From a virus: 64,000 nt of DNA. The stretch's first letter is position 1; each line of letters starts with the position of its first letter. Position numbers and translations under genes: made by a program. Below, piece by piece: positions 24,955-33,973 of this stretch. The stretch covers positions 1 to 64,000 of IMG/VR virus record IMGVR_UViG_3300031857_000057; one strand, written 5' to 3'. The notes below the pieces were generated by a model. It searched no databases. It was not told where the DNA came from and worked only from the letters and a program-made list of their open reading frames with translations.

Positions 24955-25628
24955 TTTCAATTAAACTTAATCAATCTAAATTTATATCTGATATGAATAA
25001 TATAGTTAATTATTCAATAGGATTTTTGGATGGAGTTAAGGCTGGCAAAACAGCATTTTTAAAAAATATTGGATTATCAACAAAAGAACTATTAGAAAAA
25101 TTTATTGATGCAAACGCTAGATCTAACCCACAAATGCTTCATCATGTTTATGAATGGTATAGAACAGGTAGTCCAAATGCAAGATTATTTGATATTGATT
25201 ATACAGTTAGTAATATAGGTCTTTCTTTTTATTCAAATTTTAAACAATCAAACTCTATAAAAAATGGATCAACAGTGCCATTTTATAATAAAGCAAGCAT
25301 TATGGAAAATGGAGTTCCAGTTACGATTAAGCCTAAAAGAGCACAAGCTTTGGCATTCCAAGATGGCGGAGAAACAATTTTTACTAAAGGGACAGTTGAA
25401 GTTTTAAATCCAGGCGGAACTAAGGCTGAAAAGGGTTTTGAAAAAACTATTAATATGTTTTTTAATAAATATTTTACACAAGCATTTTTAAAAACAAGTG
25501 GTATTAGACAGTATTTAAAAAATCCTGTGGTATACAAAAAGAATTTAGCTAAAGGCAAGGTAGCTGGAAGGTCTGCGGGTATTTCAACGGGATACGCATG
25601 GATTGCAAAGGCAGGTTATAAAGCATAA
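24951..25628 (+). CDS. Probable neck/minor tail protein
   Basis: 225 residues, ATGA overlap. The helical N-terminus, a HHVYEWYRTGSPNARLFDI motif near 60-80, and the basic C-terminus with GYAWIAKAGYKA recall neck proteins (HK97 gp10 family) that join head and tail. Order adaptor, closure, neck, terminator is the standard siphovirus one. Not confirmed by a search. Confidence 0.72.
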   Translation: MISIKLNQSKFISDMNNIVNYSIGFLDGVKAGKTAFLKNIGLSTKELLEKFIDANARSNPQMLHHVYEWYRTGSPNARLFDIDYTVSNIGLSFYSNFKQSNSIKNGSTVPFYNKASIMENGVPVTIKPKRAQALAFQDGGETIFTKGTVEVLNPGGTKAEKGFEKTINMFFNKYFTQAFLKTSGIRQYLKNPVVYKKNLAKGKVAGRSAGISTGYAWIAKAGYKA

Positions 25629-26212
25629 TGGCAAACGAGACAGAGTTTAATACGCCAGCTATTTGGATTAATAAATATCTTCAAGAAAAGTTAGAACCAA
25701 TATTTGGCAACCCTCCACAATTTTTTCCTACTCAACCTTCAACTTTAGAAGCACTTACCAGCTCATTTCCACCTGGAGATATATTTGCTACATATGATCG
25801 TATGTTTAAAATGAATAGAAGTGGATTCCCTCATATTAAATGTGAGCAAATGTTGTATTATTTTTATTCATTTGGAAACACTCCAGTACCTGATGTTGTT
25901 AGAGCTACAGAAACAATATTTAGGCTTTTAGATAGAGCAGATGAATCTGCCCAAGAGGTAAATAGCTGGTGTTCTAATCGTAGGGTGGATTTAAAAGATG
26001 GCAATTCTCCAGTAGACAACATGTTCTATTTTCATGATTTCAAGGTATATCAGCTAGAAGAGACTAGAGATATTATAGACTTTGGAACAGCAAGGACCTA
26101 TGCTGGCAATAAAATTATCATTGATTTTGACTATCATCAAATGCCAAGTCTGACCAATAATAACTGGACTCCAGAGCCAAAGCTCCGTGGAGACGACAAA
26201 TTGACAATATAA
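25628..26212 (+). CDS. Probable tail terminator/completion protein
   Basis: 194 residues, TAATG overlap. Contains NTPAIWINKYLQEKLEPIFG at the start, FKMNRSGFPHIKCEQMLYYF in the middle and a C-terminal FHDFKVYQLEETRDIIDFGTAR. Its place directly before the tail-tube gene is that of tail terminators, which cap the tube at the head-proximal end. Assignment rests on gene order and size. Confidence 0.7.
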   Translation: MANETEFNTPAIWINKYLQEKLEPIFGNPPQFFPTQPSTLEALTSSFPPGDIFATYDRMFKMNRSGFPHIKCEQMLYYFYSFGNTPVPDVVRATETIFRLLDRADESAQEVNSWCSNRRVDLKDGNSPVDNMFYFHDFKVYQLEETRDIIDFGTARTYAGNKIIIDFDYHQMPSLTNNNWTPEPKLRGDDKLTI

Positions 26213-26226
26213 AATGCTGTTATACT
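26201..26226 (+). promoter_or_regulatory. Promoter of the tail-tube gene
   Basis: Extended -10 TGTTATACT at 26218-26226. A consensus TTGACA lies at 26201-26206 but only 14 bases from the TATACT, too close for a normal -35, so it may be fortuitous. Predicted leader of about 50 bases before the ATG at 26286. Confidence 0.58.
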
Positions 26227-26285
26227 TAGGTTGAGGAAACACGCCAAAACTTAATATATTCCATTTAAGGAAGAGGTGAAAAAAT

Positions 26286-26921
26286 ATGGCATACACTCGT
26301 GGTACGTCAAGCAACATCATCGTTGGTGCTGCAGCCATGTTCGTAGCAGACACAACTCTTGATCCGAGTTCGTTAGCTTCATTTGGTAATACTGTATCGT
26401 TTAAGGAAACACTTTCCGAAGATGCAGATTATACAAACATTGGTTACACCATGAACGGTCTTGAGCTTCAGTTCCAACCAGACTTCGGTGAAGTCCAGGT
26501 AGATCAGGTTCTTGACGTTGCAAAACTTTACAAGCAGGGAATGCAGGTTAATCTTGCAACTGCTTTTGCTGAAGCAACACTTGAAAATCTTTTGTTAGCT
26601 TTAGCATACAACGACAATCAGCTCTCTGGTAACGCATCTACATCTGCTGGAAAGGTTCTTAATCTTTCTGCAGGCGAGATTGGCGAGTGCCCAGTTGAGC
26701 GTGGTATCGTTGCAGTTGGTCCTGGAACGGGTGACTGCGAAGCCTCAGATACCGTTGAGCGTGTTTACACAGCATATCGTGCTCTCTCAATTGAGAACGT
26801 AACTGTTTCCGCAAAGCGTGATGAGCCTTCAATGTTTGAAGTTTCATTCCGTCTTCTCCCAGAAGACACCTCTGGTTCCTACGGTAAGATCGTAGATCGT
26901 ACCTGGACACCAGCTTCATAA
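26286..26921 (+). CDS. Major tail (tube) protein
   Basis: 211 residues, ribosome site AAGAGGTGA. AYTRGTSSNIIVGAAAMFVA at the start, NTVSFKETLSEDADYTNIGY, then FQPDFGEVQVDQVLD and a helix, and a final FEVSFRLLPEDTSGSYGKIV form the beta-sandwich pattern of siphovirus tube proteins. Like the capsid gene it uses mainly CGN arginine codons and C-ending codons, consistent with one of the most abundant virion proteins. It has its own promoter and terminator. Confidence 0.87.
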   Translation: MAYTRGTSSNIIVGAAAMFVADTTLDPSSLASFGNTVSFKETLSEDADYTNIGYTMNGLELQFQPDFGEVQVDQVLDVAKLYKQGMQVNLATAFAEATLENLLLALAYNDNQLSGNASTSAGKVLNLSAGEIGECPVERGIVAVGPGTGDCEASDTVERVYTAYRALSIENVTVSAKRDEPSMFEVSFRLLPEDTSGSYGKIVDRTWTPAS

Positions 26922-26942
26922 TCTTTATTTAGATTAACACTT

Positions 26943-26970
26943 AGCCCGCTTCTTACGAGGCGGGCTTTGT
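26943..26970 (+). terminator. Intrinsic terminator after the tail-tube gene
   Basis: AGCCCGCTTC pairs with GAGGCGGGCT (one T-G pair) around a TTAC tetraloop, followed by TTGTTGT. The strongest stem in the window. Confidence 0.88.
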
Positions 26971-26974
26971 TGTA

Positions 26975-26983
26975 TGCTAAAAT
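26975..26983 (+). promoter_or_regulatory. Extended -10 promoter of the long tail chaperone
   Basis: TGCTAAAAT, directly after the terminator and 14 bases before the ATG at 26998. The leader would be about 8 bases and include GGGA. Confidence 0.55.
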
Positions 26984-26997
26984 GGTGTAGGGAAAAC

Positions 26998-27687
26998 ATG
27001 GCAACTAAAGTATATTCTATTAAAAATATAAATCTCTTAGATGGAACAGAGGTAGAAATCTCTCCACTAAAAATAAAATATTTGCGTGAATTTATGGATA
27101 CCTTTTCGTTAATTAATAACACAAAAGATGATGATGACTCTATTTTATTACTACTTGAATGCGTTAAAATTGCTATGAAACAATATTATCCTAAAATGAA
27201 ATCTATTGAAGATATAGAAGATAATATAGATATGCCAACAATACATGAAATTTTAGAGCATGCTGGCGGTATAAAAATAAATGATGATTCCAAGGAAACA
27301 GTAAAAGAACAAGCAAATAAAAATGAATCTAAAAACTCCTGGGATGATATAGATCTTGTAAAGTTAGAGTCAGAAGTATTTACCTTGGGTATTTGGAAAA
27401 ATTATGATGAATTGGAAAGATCTATTTCTATGCCAGAACTTATGGCAATAATAGCAGGAAGAAGAGATTTAGATTATGAAGAAAAAAAGTTTTTGGCAGC
27501 GATACAAGGGGTAGATTTAGAAGCCTCTTCTGATCGTGGTCAAAAAGAGTGGGAAGACCTAAAGGCAAGAGTTTTCAGTAAGGGACAAACTACAGACTCA
27601 AAAGATATCCTGGCTTTACAAGGTCAAAACGCTCAAAGATATGGTTTTGGTATTGGAATGGGTCTTGATTATGAGGACCTAAGATAG
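26998..27687 (+). CDS. Tail assembly chaperone, long form (G plus T-like domain)
   Basis: 229 residues from ATG 26998 after TAGGGA; an ATG at 26974 lies in the promoter. Residues 1-100 are homologous to the whole of the next gene: LLDGTEVEISPLKIKYLREF, LLLECVKIAMKQYYP, MPTIHEILEHAGG. Residues 115-180 form a second domain (SWDDIDLVKLESEVFTLGIW, ELMAIIAGRRDLDYEEKKFLAAI) of the type carried by gpGT extensions. It stands between tail tube and tape measure, where these chaperones always lie, and would bind the tape measure during tail assembly. Here the long form is one uninterrupted frame. Confidence 0.8.
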   Translation: MATKVYSIKNINLLDGTEVEISPLKIKYLREFMDTFSLINNTKDDDDSILLLLECVKIAMKQYYPKMKSIEDIEDNIDMPTIHEILEHAGGIKINDDSKETVKEQANKNESKNSWDDIDLVKLESEVFTLGIWKNYDELERSISMPELMAIIAGRRDLDYEEKKFLAAIQGVDLEASSDRGQKEWEDLKARVFSKGQTTDSKDILALQGQNAQRYGFGIGMGLDYEDLR

Positions 27688-27696
27688 CTTTGTTTG

Positions 27697-27705
27697 TGAT
27701 ATAAT
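27697..27705 (+). promoter_or_regulatory. Extended -10 promoter of the short tail chaperone
   Basis: TGATATAAT, 27 bases before the ATG at 27733, with AGGAGG at 27721-27726. This gives the short chaperone separate control from the long one. Confidence 0.65.
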
Positions 27706-27732
27706 TAACATAGCCTAAATAGGAGGAAAATA

Positions 27733-28056
27733 ATGGCAACAACAATTCATGAGGAAAAGACTCTTGTTCTTATTGATGGAACAGAGATCAAGGTTCGTCC
27801 TCTAAAAATCTCTCTTCTTCGTCCATTTTTGAAGAAGTTTGATGGAGTTGCGGCAGTGGCAGAAGATAATGAGAAGTCAATGACACTTCTTGTTGAGTGT
27901 GCTCAAATTGCGATGAAGCAATACAAGCCAGAAATTGCAGATGATCTTGCAAAGTTGGAAGACCTTTTGGATCTACCAACAGTGTATAAGATTGTTGAAG
28001 CTGCTTCTGGAGTAGCGCTTGGAGCAATGCCAGATATTCTTGACGCAAATCAATAA
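27733..28056 (+). CDS. Tail assembly chaperone, short form (G-like)
   Basis: 107 residues with an optimal AGGAGG ribosome site. It aligns end to end with residues 1-100 of the long form: LIDGTEIKVRPLKISLLRPF, LLVECAQIAMKQYKP, LPTVYKIVEAASG. It lacks the second domain, and no open frame for one continues past its stop, so no frameshift product is expected. It should supply the excess of short chaperone that most siphoviruses get by rare frameshifting on a single gene. Codons are more GC-rich than in the long form, in line with higher output. Confidence 0.83.
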   Translation: MATTIHEEKTLVLIDGTEIKVRPLKISLLRPFLKKFDGVAAVAEDNEKSMTLLVECAQIAMKQYKPEIADDLAKLEDLLDLPTVYKIVEAASGVALGAMPDILDANQ

Positions 28057-28081
28057 TACAATTTAAAATGAGGTGAAATAA

Positions 28082-31000
28082 TTGGCTGATGTAAATGCCG
28101 AAATTGGCGTAAATATAGATACGTCTAGTGCATTAGCACAGCTAAAATCGCTTCAAAGAGAAATAGCAAGGTTTCATTCATCTGTAGCAAGAAGTACAGA
28201 TGCAGCTGCACTTGCACAACGTGATCTGCAGAAGAACTTTATAAATGGCGTAAATGCTATTCAAGGGTTCTCTGCAGAATTACGTACAGTTAGAACTACA
28301 GCAGAAAACTTTTCAGATTCTTTAGAACGCAACAAGTTTTCAATGCGGGAATACTTTAGATATTCTGCAGCTTCAACTAAAACATTTGGTAGATTTTTTC
28401 GTTCTGAGTTAGATACAGTAAATAAGGTAGCTTTAGAAAATGTAAAGAGGCTACAAACTCAATATATTAAGATGGGCCGTGATGCAAACGGTGCAATGAA
28501 AGCTATTGCAGTCATGCCCACAAAGCTTGATTTAAGCAATGTTTCAACTCAGCTACAAATAGCAGCACAAAAACAAGCTTTATTTAATCAGCTTGTAAAA
28601 CAAGGATCTACAAATCTTCTCAACTTTGGTAAAAATACACAGTGGGCTGGTCGTCAGCTCATGGTTGGTTTTACTCTTCCATTAATTGGGTTAGGAACTG
28701 CGGCGACAAAAGCTTTTATGGATATGGAAACTGCTGCTATAAAATTTAAAAAAGTTTATGGAGATTTATTTACAGCACCAGAAGAAACACAATTTGCGCT
28801 TGAATCTATTCAGGCACTTGGAAAAGAATTTACTAAGTATGGTATTGCTGTATCTAATACTGTTGCATTAGCTGCAGAAGCAGCAGCAGCTGGTTTTTCT
28901 GGATCTGATTTACAAGCACAGGTAGCGCAAGCAACAAGACTTCAAGTACTTGGTCAGGTTGATCAACAAAAAGCACTTGAAACAACAATATCGTTACAAA
29001 ATGCTTTTAGGATTTCTTCTGTAGACTTAGCTGATGCAATTAACTTCCTTAACGCAGTTGAAAACCAAACTGTTGTATCGCTTGAAGATATTACTACTGC
29101 TATTCCAAAAGCAGCACCAATCGTAAGAGAGCTTGGCGGAGATATTAAAGACTTAGCATTCTTTATGGCCGCCATGAAAGAAGGCGGTATTAATGCATCA
29201 GAAGGTGCAAACGCATTAAAGTCTGGTCTTGCATCACTTATTAATCCTTCAGATAAGGCAAGAGGAATGCTCAATGATATGGGCATTGATATTGATAATA
29301 TTGTAGAAAGTAATGTTGGAAATCTAAAAGCTACTGTAGTAGAGTTTGCAGAGGCATTAGATGATCTTTCTGATTTACAAAGACAAAGGGCTATTGAACA
29401 ACTATTTGGTAAGTTCCAGCAAGCTCGTCTCTCTGCATTATTTGATAACGTAATTCGTGATGGTAATCAAGCAGCTCGTGTTCTTGATTTAGCAACAGCT
29501 TCTATGGAAGATTTGGCGGCATTGGCAGAAAAAGAATTAGGTCTTACTGCAGATAGCGCAATGAATAAGTTCCGTGCTTCTATAGAAAGCCTTAAAGTTT
29601 CTTTAGTACCAATAGGTCAAACATTTTTAGAAGTTATTACTCCACTACTTGATAAGCTTAATGGTTTATTAGAATGGTTTAATGGTTTATCTGATACAAG
29701 CAAAAAAGTAATTACAAAAGTCATATTTTATATAGGTGGACTTGGCCCAGTATTACTAATGACTATTGGTTTGATGGCTAACTTTATTGCCAATGGTATT
29801 AAAGGTTTAATGCTTTTAAGAAATGGATTTTTAAGATTAACTGGACAATCTAAAGTTTTAGGTGAGCAAACAAACTTTTTAAGTGTAGAACAGCAAAATG
29901 CAGTAGCAGCAGCAGCATCTCTTGAACAATCACACATGAAGCTTCAACAGGCATTTACTGGAGAAGCGGCTGCAGTAAGAAGCCTTATAGCAGAGTATCA
30001 AAGAATGGTTACTGCACAAAATGCAGCAGCTACAAGATTCCCTGGAATGATGAGTCCAGGATTTAAAGTTAAAGGATATGAAAAGGGTGTTGTTTCGGTT
30101 CCAGGACCTAAGGGAGCAGGAGATATTGTTCCATCAATGCTGTCTCCTGGAGAAGCGGTAATTCCTGCAAAAATGGCTCAAAAGTATGCACCTTTAATTA
30201 ATGCAATGATATCTGGAAATATTCCAGGATTTAAAAATGGCTTACCAAGTATTTACGGAGGACAAGAAAGATTGCTCGGTCCCTACACAATGCTTGCACC
30301 AGGTAATACGCCTGGAGGCTTTGGACTTAGTAAAGAATTTTTAGATACAGCTGGATTTGCAGAATCTCTTAGAAATACTGCAGCTGTTGCAGGATCTATT
30401 GAATCAAATATGAGGCTTACTGATAAAACAATACTTTCAATGATTCAGCAAGCAGCTCCATATACTGATGAAATTACAGACCAGCTAAGAATTGCATCAC
30501 GAGAAATGGCTGAATCTGGTCAACAAGCAAAACATATTAGTGAATTGTTTGCAAGAAAAAGACAAGAGATATCTTTAATATTAGATAGGTTGTCAGCTAC
30601 AGGAGCTTCAGGAGCTGGTATTGCATCTGGTATGAGAAAGTTTGCCTACGCCACTAATGCAGATATTATGAGTGGGGGCAACGTAAGAGTTCCAGGAGTA
30701 ACGATTGATCCAAATACTGGAGAAGTAGTTAGAAGCACACACTATAGTATAAGAAGTGGAAAAGCTTCAAGATTCCAGGTAGGAGTTCAAAGGGCTAACC
30801 GATTAGCTCCAATATCATCTACAGAAAAATTAACAAGAGCTCATGTTCTACCAGAATCAAGAGTTCTTGCTGGTGGAATAAGACGACTCGGTGGAGCTGG
30901 TATGGCCCTTCCACCACAAATGCGTACTGCTGCAGAAGCAGAGATACAACGTAGAAGTGCATTAATAGGAGAAAAAATTGCTCTTTCTGCAGTAGCAGCA

Positions 31001-33973
31001 GCTGCAACAGGTGCAGGAACTGCATCTCCATCAAGGAAAACTATTCCAATTGGAGAAGATATTGCTCGTGGTCTTCAGGTTGGAATGATGAACCAAATAG
31101 ATGAGACTAGGGCAGTGGCTGACAGATTATCAAAAACTGCATCCACAATGAAAAGCCCAACAACTGGAAAACCAATAACACAACGAGATATTGCAACAAA
31201 TAAAAAATTAACTGGTCCTCAAATTGGAAAGATGGCAAGTCCTCTTATTTTGCCTGGAGTTCAGCCTTTGCCAGGTGGAAAAATAATACTTCCTGGACAA
31301 GAATCAAAAACATCAAGTGGCTTAATACTTCCTGGACAGCAACAAAAATCATCTAGTGGACTTATACTTCCAGGACAAACTGGAACTCAAAAAGGACTTA
31401 TTATTCCAGGGACACCAAGAACAATTCCTGGACCAAATGTTCCATTAATAATTCCAAGTCAAAGAAGGACTGGCGCAGCGCCTGGAGGATTAATTGATCC
31501 AAGAACTGGTACTTACTTTCCCAAAACAGTTCCTGATTCACAAGCCCCTGGTAAAGTATTAAAAGATACTCAAGAAGGACAGAAACAAAAAACAAAAAGA
31601 TTTGCAAAGGCTCGTGGTGCAGTAGGTAAAAGAGTTACATCAATGCGTGGCAATGCAATGGGTGCTGGTATGGGAGTATCTGCATTAGTATTTGCATTAT
31701 CTATGCTTCCTGGAAAAATTGGTCAACTTGCTAATGCCATCATGCCTGCTGTATTTGCGTTACAGGCATTTGCAATGCTTGCTGGAGCAATAGGTGGCAT
31801 TGGCGCTGCAGTAGTAGCGCTTGGTGTAGGCTTATTTATGTTAAATCAATCAGCTAAAAAATCTGCTGATGAACTTAAAAAGGCTGCAGATTTAGAAGTA
31901 CAAGCTCGTGTAGGTAGTGCAAAATCTATACAAGAGTACGCAGAGTTTACTGGAAGAGCACTTCCTAGTGCAAGAGAATTTAGTAGAAATAATCGTCAAC
32001 TTATATCTGCAAGTGGTCAAGCAGTAGAAAGATTTGCAGATTTTTATAAGCAAGAAGGCAATACATCTACAGCAATAATAAACGAAGCTGCAGTAAGAGG
32101 AACAGATGTTGGAATGCAGGCAGCGGCTATGGATGTTGCACAAAGAGCAGCTATTTTTGGTTTATCTCCACAAGATATTGCAGCAAATATTAAAGCTGCT
32201 TCAGATCTTATTGGTGCAGATCAAGTAGAGTTGAGAGCAAAGGTACAACAGATTCTTGCTCCAAATGGAGAGGATATTACAAAAGAGCCTCTAACGGTAG
32301 AAGCAAGAATGAACTTCTTACAGGAAAGCTCAAAACAAAATATACAAGCAATTCAAAAAGATATTTTAGAACTATCTAAGATTAAGCTTCCAAAATTAAA
32401 TATAAATCCACTTTCTGGAGATATGGCAGTAGGAGGGGTTGGATTATTTAGAAGAGCTATAGATACTGGTAAGAGAATGTCTAGAGGAGAAAGTTTCTCC
32501 GATGCGATGACCACCATGACATTCCAAGAATTAAAACAAGCAGCTGGATATCAACAAGGAATTAATGAATCGTATTCTGGTGGTTTTGGCAGTGAGGTAA
32601 TGGGTGCACTTAAACAAGGTGCAAGAAATATTATGGGGTATGGTTATGAAATTGACACACTTAAGGCATACAAAGATATTCAAGGGTCTGTTTCATCTGC
32701 AACAATGCAATTGTCTATAGCATTTACACAACAAAAAGAATCTTTGGCACTTCTTAATCAACAGTATGCCGATGGATTAATTACTAGGGAACAGTATGAC
32801 GCTGGCCTTGCAACCTCACTGTCAAATTTTGATTTGTTGACAGAAAGTAGCAAGAGTCTTATTAATGAATTAAATAAGATTGATCCAGAAGGTACATTAG
32901 CTGCAGATGCCCTTAAGGGTATGGGAGAAGAGGCATTTTCTGCTTTAAAGAAAACTAATCCAGAGCTATTTAAGAGAATAACAAAATCTATGAAAGAGCT
33001 TGATGGTGCAGCTCAAATTGATATTATGATGGGGTATGCAAAAGGAAGTTTAACAATTCTTGATGTTGCTAGAATTCCAGAAGTACTAAAAGCCATAGAT
33101 GGAATGACTGCCGATGCAGCAATTAACTTTATATTAAACTCAGATTTAAGTCAAGGGGCTAAAGGTAATATGACTGCTGGCCAAGCTCAAGCAGAACTAG
33201 ATAGAATAAATAAAGAACTAGAAGGCGCAGCTTATTATGGTGGTGAAAGAGGAGCATTATTACGAAGAAAAGGAGAAATGGAACTTGCTTTAGCAAATGC
33301 AAAAAAAATGGAAAAGGATGCTCTTGGAGTTAACCAAACAGGACCTCTTGATACAGATACTGGTAAAGGTGCTAATAAGGCTGCATCTGGTATTGATAAT
33401 CTTACAAAGGCTTATGATAAAGAATTAGAAAGATTAAAGAAAAAAAGAGATGCACTTAAGGAAGTTAATGATGAATTAAATCGTCAAAACCAATATCAAA
33501 TGAAACAAATGGATCTTCTTAATCAGGCTGCAAAAGCGAAAATGACAGGTGATTACTTAGCTGCTGCCGCATTACAGCAGGAATCAATGATGGAGGGTGC
33601 TAAATTTGCCAGTGAGAGCAAAGTTATTCAAATGGACAAATTGATAGGTGCTGTTGAAGATAGAAAAGCAAAAATAGAAGATTCTAAAACAATAACTACT
33701 GCAGATAAAAAGTTTTTAGGAAAAATAAAATCTGGAAATTATCAGAGTATTGCTCCTATGCCAACAACGCCAGCAGTTGGTTTTGCAGCCAAGGGTATTG
33801 CTCAGGAAACTGCTACAACACAAATGGCAGGCGGAGCAGTGTATAATGTAACAATGAATGTTTCAGGTGGAAATCCAGAAGAAATCGCAACCAAGGTGAT
33901 TGCTAAGATTAAAACAATTAGTAGCAAAAATAATAAGAGTAATGGCGTAACGTCGTTAGGAACACCACGATAA
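28082..33973 (+). CDS. Tape measure protein
   Basis: 1963 residues from a TTG start, five bases after AGGTGA (28071-28076). N-terminal coiled coil (1-130), then the TP901-type core with AATKAFMDMETAAIKFKKVY near 220, hydrophobic segments near 550-580 and 1195-1265, a GDIVPSMLSPGEAVIPAKMA motif near 685, a Pro/Gly-rich linker (about 1053-1130), and a C-terminal coiled coil with DKELERLKKKRDALKEVNDE near 1780. It sets tail length; at about 1.5 angstroms per residue the tail would be near 290 nm. Its hydrophobic parts probably enter the host membrane at DNA injection. Confidence 0.92.
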   Translation: MADVNAEIGVNIDTSSALAQLKSLQREIARFHSSVARSTDAAALAQRDLQKNFINGVNAIQGFSAELRTVRTTAENFSDSLERNKFSMREYFRYSAASTKTFGRFFRSELDTVNKVALENVKRLQTQYIKMGRDANGAMKAIAVMPTKLDLSNVSTQLQIAAQKQALFNQLVKQGSTNLLNFGKNTQWAGRQLMVGFTLPLIGLGTAATKAFMDMETAAIKFKKVYGDLFTAPEETQFALESIQALGKEFTKYGIAVSNTVALAAEAAAAGFSGSDLQAQVAQATRLQVLGQVDQQKALETTISLQNAFRISSVDLADAINFLNAVENQTVVSLEDITTAIPKAAPIVRELGGDIKDLAFFMAAMKEGGINASEGANALKSGLASLINPSDKARGMLNDMGIDIDNIVESNVGNLKATVVEFAEALDDLSDLQRQRAIEQLFGKFQQARLSALFDNVIRDGNQAARVLDLATASMEDLAALAEKELGLTADSAMNKFRASIESLKVSLVPIGQTFLEVITPLLDKLNGLLEWFNGLSDTSKKVITKVIFYIGGLGPVLLMTIGLMANFIANGIKGLMLLRNGFLRLTGQSKVLGEQTNFLSVEQQNAVAAAASLEQSHMKLQQAFTGEAAAVRSLIAEYQRMVTAQNAAATRFPGMMSPGFKVKGYEKGVVSVPGPKGAGDIVPSMLSPGEAVIPAKMAQKYAPLINAMISGNIPGFKNGLPSIYGGQERLLGPYTMLAPGNTPGGFGLSKEFLDTAGFAESLRNTAAVAGSIESNMRLTDKTILSMIQQAAPYTDEITDQLRIASREMAESGQQAKHISELFARKRQEISLILDRLSATGASGAGIASGMRKFAYATNADIMSGGNVRVPGVTIDPNTGEVVRSTHYSIRSGKASRFQVGVQRANRLAPISSTEKLTRAHVLPESRVLAGGIRRLGGAGMALPPQMRTAAEAEIQRRSALIGEKIALSAVAAAATGAGTASPSRKTIPIGEDIARGLQVGMMNQIDETRAVADRLSKTASTMKSPTTGKPITQRDIATNKKLTGPQIGKMASPLILPGVQPLPGGKIILPGQESKTSSGLILPGQQQKSSSGLILPGQTGTQKGLIIPGTPRTIPGPNVPLIIPSQRRTGAAPGGLIDPRTGTYFPKTVPDSQAPGKVLKDTQEGQKQKTKRFAKARGAVGKRVTSMRGNAMGAGMGVSALVFALSMLPGKIGQLANAIMPAVFALQAFAMLAGAIGGIGAAVVALGVGLFMLNQSAKKSADELKKAADLEVQARVGSAKSIQEYAEFTGRALPSAREFSRNNRQLISASGQAVERFADFYKQEGNTSTAIINEAAVRGTDVGMQAAAMDVAQRAAIFGLSPQDIAANIKAASDLIGADQVELRAKVQQILAPNGEDITKEPLTVEARMNFLQESSKQNIQAIQKDILELSKIKLPKLNINPLSGDMAVGGVGLFRRAIDTGKRMSRGESFSDAMTTMTFQELKQAAGYQQGINESYSGGFGSEVMGALKQGARNIMGYGYEIDTLKAYKDIQGSVSSATMQLSIAFTQQKESLALLNQQYADGLITREQYDAGLATSLSNFDLLTESSKSLINELNKIDPEGTLAADALKGMGEEAFSALKKTNPELFKRITKSMKELDGAAQIDIMMGYAKGSLTILDVARIPEVLKAIDGMTADAAINFILNSDLSQGAKGNMTAGQAQAELDRINKELEGAAYYGGERGALLRRKGEMELALANAKKMEKDALGVNQTGPLDTDTGKGANKAASGIDNLTKAYDKELERLKKKRDALKEVNDELNRQNQYQMKQMDLLNQAAKAKMTGDYLAAAALQQESMMEGAKFASESKVIQMDKLIGAVEDRKAKIEDSKTITTADKKFLGKIKSGNYQSIAPMPTTPAVGFAAKGIAQETATTQMAGGAVYNVTMNVSGGNPEEIATKVIAKIKTISSKNNKSNGVTSLGTPR
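31238..31464 (+). repeat. X-Pro-Gly repeats in the tape measure linker
   Basis: Within about 75 residues there are five LPG and two IPG triplets, including two copies of SSGLILPGQ. The segment is low in complexity and probably unfolded. X-Pro-Gly is the classical recognition triplet of collagen prolyl 4-hydroxylases, so it is a candidate target for the phage oxygenases. Confidence 0.8.

Noticed and set aside
27280-27345. A-rich run in the long tail chaperone as a frameshift site
   Set aside because: No heptamer of the X-XXY-YYZ form is in the right frame; runs such as CTAAAAAC do not fit. The long frame continues without a shift.
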